Below are positions 23,977 to 64,000 of a DNA stretch of 64,000 nt, one piece after another. How positions within the stretch are numbered: the first letter of the stretch is position 1; every line of letters begins with the position of its first letter. Source of the DNA: Megalonaias nervosa. Taxonomy: Eukaryota; Mollusca; Bivalvia; Unionida; Unionidae. A program made the position numbers and the translations under genes. A model generated the notes under the pieces. That model made no database searches, had not been told where the DNA came from, and was given only the letters and a program-made list of their open reading frames with translations. The stretch spans positions 62,001-126,000 of the forward strand of contig JAECUM010001786.1 in the NCBI GenBank assembly GCA_016617855.1, in the 5' to 3' direction.

Positions 23977-24409
23977 CTATTTCAACCAAAAATTTTTTTA
24001 AAAAATCAATTTTGATTTACATGTTTGTGAACTGTGAACTGTGAAAATATGTTTGTATCTGTATCAAGAATTAAAGCTGCTCTCTATATGCTTTTGACAT
24101 TGGCATTCCTGAAACCCAAGTCTTAAGAAAAATGGGAGTCCTGATATGAAAAAAATAATTCCAGCTGCTGGTTATTTATGCAGTAAGTGATTTATTCTGA
24201 ATCAGCTATTTATCAGTGATACCATCTCAGGAGATATAAAGATTGTGTCCTAGAAGTTGAACATTTTACAATTTAAGGTATTTTATTTGCAATGCAAATT
24301 AATGCATGATATTCAAATTGTAATTGATCAGTACATGTACATTTCTGCCAAATGGTTTGGACAGCTTTCATTAGCAAGTAAATTGTTGTTGCAATAATTG
24401 TCATAATAC

Positions 24410-25020
24410 AGTATTGCCCATTTATCTCGACATCCTTGGGACCAAGGCAATATTGAGGACATAAGTGGATGTCAAGATAATTGTCTAGGAAGAGGGGATA
24501 AAAAAAAATCTAATTTCGTGCAATTTGAAATTTGTAAGAGGTGACCTGTCATTAGTGAGCGGGACTTTAACACAGAGAAAATACACAATGGAAATTTTGA
24601 TTAAATGAAGACAAAATTAGTCTGAAATACACTTGTATATTAACAACATATATTTGTGGAGTACATTCAATAATGCATTAAGTATTGTACATGTATATTA
24701 AAAATCCTTGAATTCAAGTAGTGATCACATTTTGGAAAATTTTCATGTATCAGTCACATTCCATTAAAAAACACAAATAACATATAGAAAAATGGTAGTC
24801 CTCATTTGATCTACATCCCACTGAAAACAAACATGTCACTAAACAATTCATTATGATATTTATTGTTGCCAGTAATATGTGGCTGTATAGTTGTTGTTTA
24901 CATGCTACATATACTAGTACATGTACTTAAACTGGCCTAGATTTTGGTCAGCCTGACACAAATATCATCTTGCTGAGGCTACCAAGGGGATGAGGCTACT
25001 CACAGGGAAATGAAAACAAG
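24410..25020. mobile_element. Degenerate second pogo-like element
   Basis: CAGTATTGCCCATTTATCTC at 24411 resembles the pogo-like terminal repeat at 21840. Near 24920-25010 the phrase 'TGGCCTAGATTTTGG' with 'GCTGAGGCTACCAA' and 'CACAGGGAAAT' repeats the interior of that element (23255-23340). No right end was resolved. Confidence 0.65.
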
Positions 25021-26274
25021 TGAACAAATAAAAAGTTTAACAAACATCTTTGTGAGATGTCCCTCCTTGTATTAACTTGACTGCCAAATATCTAGAGTTT
25101 CCAAGAATTGGAAATTTAGTTTGTGTTTTATGCCGCTGTTGGTAGCGATCAAAAGCATATGTTTTTTCATGCAAAATGGAAACTTTCATGACACAATAAA
25201 TGTGTTCCAATCACTTTGGAAAATGCAACAATCCATCAGATTCTCTTGTTTTTATTCAAGTTTGGTGCTGAGTTCCTTGATAAAAGGTGCATGTGTTATT
25301 GAAGTTGTCACTAAAGGCCAACTTTGGAGGACCAAACAAATGCCCATTTGTTATTGAGGTGGTAAAATCAAATAACTGTAGAACAACGTATGGGTTGCAA
25401 GTTTGCGGCTTACTTTTATTGTACCTCTGAACTTTTCCACTCCATGTCCAACATTGTACATACAAGTTTTAAAAGCCAAAATGCTGTTGCAAAAAAAAAC
25501 AGAAGTCACCAGATGGTACATTTTATCACCAAGGAAAAGGAGATCACAATTTGTTACATTGGCTAAGCCCAGCATGATCCCTGCCGTATACAGCTGATCT
25601 AAGATCACACACTGAAACGAAACTCAAGAAGCTGACAATACCCCCCAAAATGGTCACCACAAGTTTGCTAAAAATAAATATGTTTTCAAAATCACCAATT
25701 CTGATTGTACTGCTTAAATTGTGAAGCAGACAATTATTTGCTGACTGTGCTCAGTACAATTTTATAAATGAAACATACAAAAATAGGATTGGATGTGGAT
25801 ATGGTAAAATGAGGATTTGATGAATTACTTGCATGTGTACATTATTTACATGTATAAGAAAAATAAAATATTTGTTTTTACTCCGAATAGAGATTATTTC
25901 TTTCAACTGCTAAACTTTACAGGAATTTGAACCTCTTGAATAAATGTTTAAATACGCATCATTCTGCCGTGACAGTTTTCAGAAAGGCTCAAATGCCGCA
26001 GTAACATAACGATGTAACTTATGTTACAGTAACACTACTGCAGCCTGCGGGTCTTTCGACAGTTGAAGTGCTAAAGTCGGTCTGAAATTTACATATTTCC
26101 TCGAGACTTTTGGTCTTACGAGATTAAGCCGATTTTGATAAAAATAAAAGTGGTACATTAAAATGTTCGCAAAATGTATACAAGTACAAACCCAGGGGCA
26201 AGCGATTTTCTCGATTTGCTTGGCATGTTGTTGTACCGTCACTAGTCTAGCTCGTCCATTAGCGCTTCGTTCAT

Positions 26275-26289
26275 GTAACCAATAGTTAC
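26275..26289. promoter_or_regulatory. Candidate RFX X-box
   Basis: The bases GTAACC-AAT-AGTTAC form two near-inverted half sites with a 3-nt spacer, matching the loose X-box form GTNRCC(N0-3)RGNNAC bound by RFX factors that control ciliary genes. The second half deviates from the stricter RGYAAC by one base. Location in the promoter of a dynein gene supports it. It also contains a CCAAT core. Confidence 0.5.
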
Positions 26290-26316
26290 AGTGTCGTTTT
26301 TGTAAGATAGATTTTA

Positions 26317-26321
26317 ATTGG
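26317..26321 (-). promoter_or_regulatory. CCAAT box (reverse orientation)
   Basis: ATTGG within AATTGGTCAATTA, about 280 bases upstream of the MIER1 start codon and oriented toward DNAI4. It could be an NF-Y site. It is short and weak taken alone. Confidence 0.35.
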
Positions 26322-26512
26322 TCAATTACCCTCTCCAGCACATTATTTTGTACACCGGAATAAATTTCTGGAAATAAAGTAAAATGTATCAACCTATCAC
26401 AGATCACTGCAATTCGTCTAAATTATGAACATTTTAATATCAAACCATTGTTAATGTCTTAGAATGCAAGGTTTCTCTTTTGACTTGACTAATAAAGTCA
26501 TCTCAAAATTAA

Positions 26513-26517
26513 CCAAT
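26513..26517 (+). promoter_or_regulatory. CCAAT box upstream of MIER1
   Basis: CCAAT within TTAACCAATCGAA lies about 88 bases before the MIER1 start codon, a usual distance for NF-Y sites in TATA-less promoters. Confidence 0.4.
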
Positions 26518-26600
26518 CGAATTTCTAGATCTGCCGCACTTGCTAACACTCGCGGGAAATCGCAGCCTCGATTTCAAAATTATCCCATAATACAAGGAAA

Positions 26601-61471
<34,871 letters not shown>

Positions 61472-62099
61472 GCAAGTCCACTCATAATTTTAAATTTTAC
61501 AGAAAATTTAGTTCTTTGTGATAGAATCTGATAGATACAAAACTGGTTCAAGTTATTGATTTGATTCTTTATGTAGTTGTGAATATATCTGGAATTCTAG
61601 AGACCCATTTCTTGGTTTATTTAGACTAAGCTTGTAAGAGTTGCCTCCTCCTAAAGTAAGTAAAGTGAAAATTAAAGGTAGATCTTGCAGTTTGCCAATA
61701 CTTGTAAATATAATGTTTGATAAAGACTTTACATTCTGGTACGTTTTCATACCTGTTTGATTCTAAAGCTATGTCTCTTCCCCATCCCCCACCCCTTCTG
61801 ATTTCTACTGCAAAGAAGTTACCCAATCATAATACCCTAAGAGAACTACCACTACTACCTCACAGATCCAGGCCAATCATGTGAATATTTCAGTTAATAC
61901 TTACCTCACAAAATCCTTACAATGTTTTTGGAAGTTCTACACTTACACTTTCAAGGAGTCTTCACTTCAAAGACACAAGAGACATCAGACTCACCACCGA
62001 CAATCAAAGACAATGATGCTTGTTCTCAAGTTCCTTGATCATTACTAGACTCTACAATTAGCCTTCTGAGCTTCAATCAAAGAAGTTTTTTGGCTTTTA
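61472..62099. other. Start of MIER1 intron 8
   Basis: Opens with the GC donor of exon 8. No next MIER1 exon (expected to start ALYEL) is found here or to the window end. Confidence 0.55.
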
Positions 62100-64000
62100 C
62101 CATTGGAGTTGTGCATACCTCCTCCCACTTCATCAGCAACCTGGGTCAGAGGTCCAACTTCAAATTACTTCTGCAGTCTGGAAGAGTTACCAACATTTTG
62201 GACCCAAGTGTCAACTGATTTTTTTTTGTTTCTCACAAAAGTACCTGCTATCAAAATTTCATCAGCGGTTCCTATTTCAAATGGACACACCAGCAGTCGA
62301 CCGTGATATCACAAGTTTTGGGATGACAAAACCATACTCCATATGTATTGATCGGATGTCTTTTAATGACACTAGATAGTTGGTACATGATAATGTTTCT
62401 GTGGGATCTTTGTTGGACTTTGAAATCTATTTCAATCTTCCAGCAGGCAGAAAAAAGCTCATCTTTTTCCACTCTGAATCCCACAGGATATGTGTGGGAG
62501 TCGGTCTCACCTTAGCCAGTGCAATAACAGCAGCTGTGATTTTACAGCTGGTGGAATGAGATGCGTTGTCTTCCATAAGGAGCACCATAAGGCCAAGCTT
62601 CATTTGCAATCTTTATCTTCCAATCTTCCATTTAATGGACAGACGAAATCTTCGAACAAGCCATCAAAGAGACCAATTTCTCATCCACACAACCTCGGTA
62701 TCACTGCAGGGACATTCTGGGAAATCCATAAAAAAATGCAGAACTCACCTAGGACACTGACCTCCAGGAAACAGTCATATTGAAGTTAAACCTGTCAAAA
62801 ACCACAGTTCTTGCAAACAAAATGGGATAAGAGACAGGGAGCAATCATTTTTGCCAATGTTTCTCCCACAACAGCACCCATTTATAAAAAAATGAGATTT
62901 CATGCCACTCTTACCACAGATACTGGTAGAGGAAGGCTCCAATTCTTCGCCGCGGAATGGGACAAGATTTGCCACAACAATCATTGGACTCAATAAGTGG
63001 TTTCTGAGGGACTCTGCTGCACTTTCAGAACACCTTCTCTGTTAAGATTACTGTCAGCTACAAACATCCCCACAGATCCATTCAAAGCCACCACCTTGCA
63101 GCAAGAAATAAATGACCTCCAGAAAAGGTCATTAGAAATCATTCAAGATATGAATTCTCTGGGTTTTTATTGAAGACTATTTTTGGTCCCAAGACAAACA
63201 GCACTCTGCACCCTGTTATCAACCTAAGCATCCTCAGTCAGTTCATGCACCCCCCTTGGATCATGATGGAAACACCATGGCACATTTTGAATGTTATCCA
63301 GAAGAGAGAAATCAGTGTGGATTAAAAGATGCATATATTCAAATCCCTATTCACACGGCTTCATGGAAGTTCCAGCGATTCACCTATGAAGACATGTACT
63401 AATTAAGAGCACTCCCGTTTGGACTCTGCATCAGTCCCTTGGTCTTCACTTGTCTAATGAACCAAGTAATGGCTCATGTCTGGACCATCTCTACAGTAGC
63501 AACATCGCTCTACCTGGACAACATTCTTCATAAACATCAAGTCAGTTTTATCTTAGAGCATGATATGATAAGCCATGTTACACTGCTCCTCAGACTGTGC
63601 TTCCTTGTCAACAAGGACAGATCTGACCTATTACCATCTTGACAATTTGTTCATCTAGGCATGGAGTTCAATACACAGGCAAACATATGGCATCTGCCTC
63701 TGAACCATGGTGGATTCTTTACTTTTAAGGAGAAAACTATCCCCTCAAGAATACCTTTGCCTACCTACTAGGCCTGCTGAATTCGGCAGCTGACCTCATC
63801 ATTCTAGGTTGCCTTTTTTTATGTGCCCATTGAAAATGATTCTTTTATCACAATGGAGGTCAAACATTTGGCCACTGGAGCAACCTGACTTGGCCTGCAT
63901 TGGGTATACCTCTGCAAGTACAACTGCCAAAAATAGCAGTCTGTATGGATGCAAGTACAGAAGGCTGGGGGGCATGCCAACTACCATCTTTTCAGGATTA
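62100..64000 (+). mobile_element. Second degenerate DIRS-like retrotransposon, runs off the window
   Basis: Pieces in order: GRGRLQFFAAEWDKICHNNH (~62927-62985), LQQEINDLQKRSLE (~63100), SLGFY-x-RLFLVPRQTNS (~63157-63200), DAYIQIPIHTASWKFQRFTY (motif A, ~63329-63388), LRALPFGLCISPLVFTCLMN (motif B), SLYLDNI (decayed catalytic box), CFLVNKDRSDLLPS, and VCMDASTEGWGACQLPSF (~63935-63990), the RNase H start. Stops and shifts show decay. The left limit is uncertain, since the sequence before ~62900 is only presumed part of the element. Confidence 0.85.

Larger units (their letters stand above)
26010..26600. promoter_or_regulatory. Putative bidirectional DNAI4-MIER1 promoter region
   Basis: Between the last DNAI4 exon seen (5' side) and the MIER1 start codon, base composition becomes noticeably richer in CG dinucleotides than the surrounding AT-rich introns (for example ~26030-26290 and 26520-26580). 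No TATA box was identified. It contains an X-box-like palindrome, at least two CCAAT boxes, and a YY1-like motif at the MIER1 start. The divergent gene order implies a shared control region, which is inference. The DNAI4 first exon probably lies here or slightly to the left. Confidence 0.6.

Noticed and set aside
23806..24015. Plus-strand frame rich in Pro and Leu
   Set aside because: It is the antisense shadow of the DNAI4 exon at 23781-23976.
61472..61490. Alternative GT donor for MIER1 exon 8 (AA/GTCCAC at 61476)
   Set aside because: Poor consensus and wrong phase; the CAG/GCAAGT junction fits the protein alignment exactly.

Overview
The window is animal (metazoan) nuclear DNA. It is AT-rich, gene-sparse and intron-dominated, with GT-AG introns of 1-9 kb that are loaded with degenerate transposons, SINEs and tandem repeats. 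Two genes can be read, both in pieces. The two tRNA-derived SINE families, the DIRS and L2-like retroelements and the style of the ~140-bp tandem repeats suggest a lophotrochozoan, most likely a bivalve mollusc. That placement is inference from repeat style, not from a search.

Layout. On the minus strand, from about 24.0 kb down to 5.6 kb, seven exons encode the N-terminal part of DNAI4 (WDR78), an axonemal dynein intermediate chain. Its first exon was not resolved, and its C-terminal WD40 exons lie beyond base 1. On the plus strand, from 26.6 kb to 61.5 kb, eight coding exons encode the N-terminal 253 residues of MIER1: an acidic region and most of the ELM2 domain. The SANT half lies beyond base 64000. 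The genes are head-to-head around a relatively CpG-richer stretch at ~26.0-26.6 kb that looks like a shared promoter. It holds an X-box-like palindrome (RFX type, fitting a ciliary gene), CCAAT boxes and a YY1-like motif over the MIER1 start codon. From memory, DNAI4/WDR78 and MIER1 are also head-to-head neighbours in vertebrates, so this looks like an ancient divergent pair.

Repeats. DNAI4 introns hold a tyrosine-recombinase element relic (0.5-1.4 kb), a 50-bp minisatellite (1.9-2.5 kb), a hAT transposase tail (4.4-4.7 kb), ~115- and ~140-bp tandem repeats (6.3-7.8 kb), an L2-like LINE (11.45-13.1 kb) with a second 3' end at 17 kb, a TGACCT-rich ~140-bp tandem (14.3-15.3 kb), a perfect 19-bp-stem foldback (16.3 kb), and a nest of pogo/Tigger-like elements and a ~1-1.4-kb unclassified family (20.5-25 kb). 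MIER1 introns hold a long-TIR MITE (27.4-28.0 kb), an inverted third copy of the ~1.4-kb family (28.9-30.4 kb), a 35-bp minisatellite beside exon 2, a DIRS relic (37.2-39.45 kb), three to four copies of one SINE family and two of another (two insertions with perfect target-site duplications), inverted ~140-bp repeats (50.6-51.3 kb), and a second DIRS relic that runs off the right end (62.1-64.0 kb).

No prokaryotic feature, CRISPR array or rRNA/tRNA gene was seen. I found no clear new biological system. The most interesting items are the divergent gene pair with its candidate X-box, a GC-AG intron in MIER1, a foldback family with a conserved 17-nt loop, and the nested transposons.
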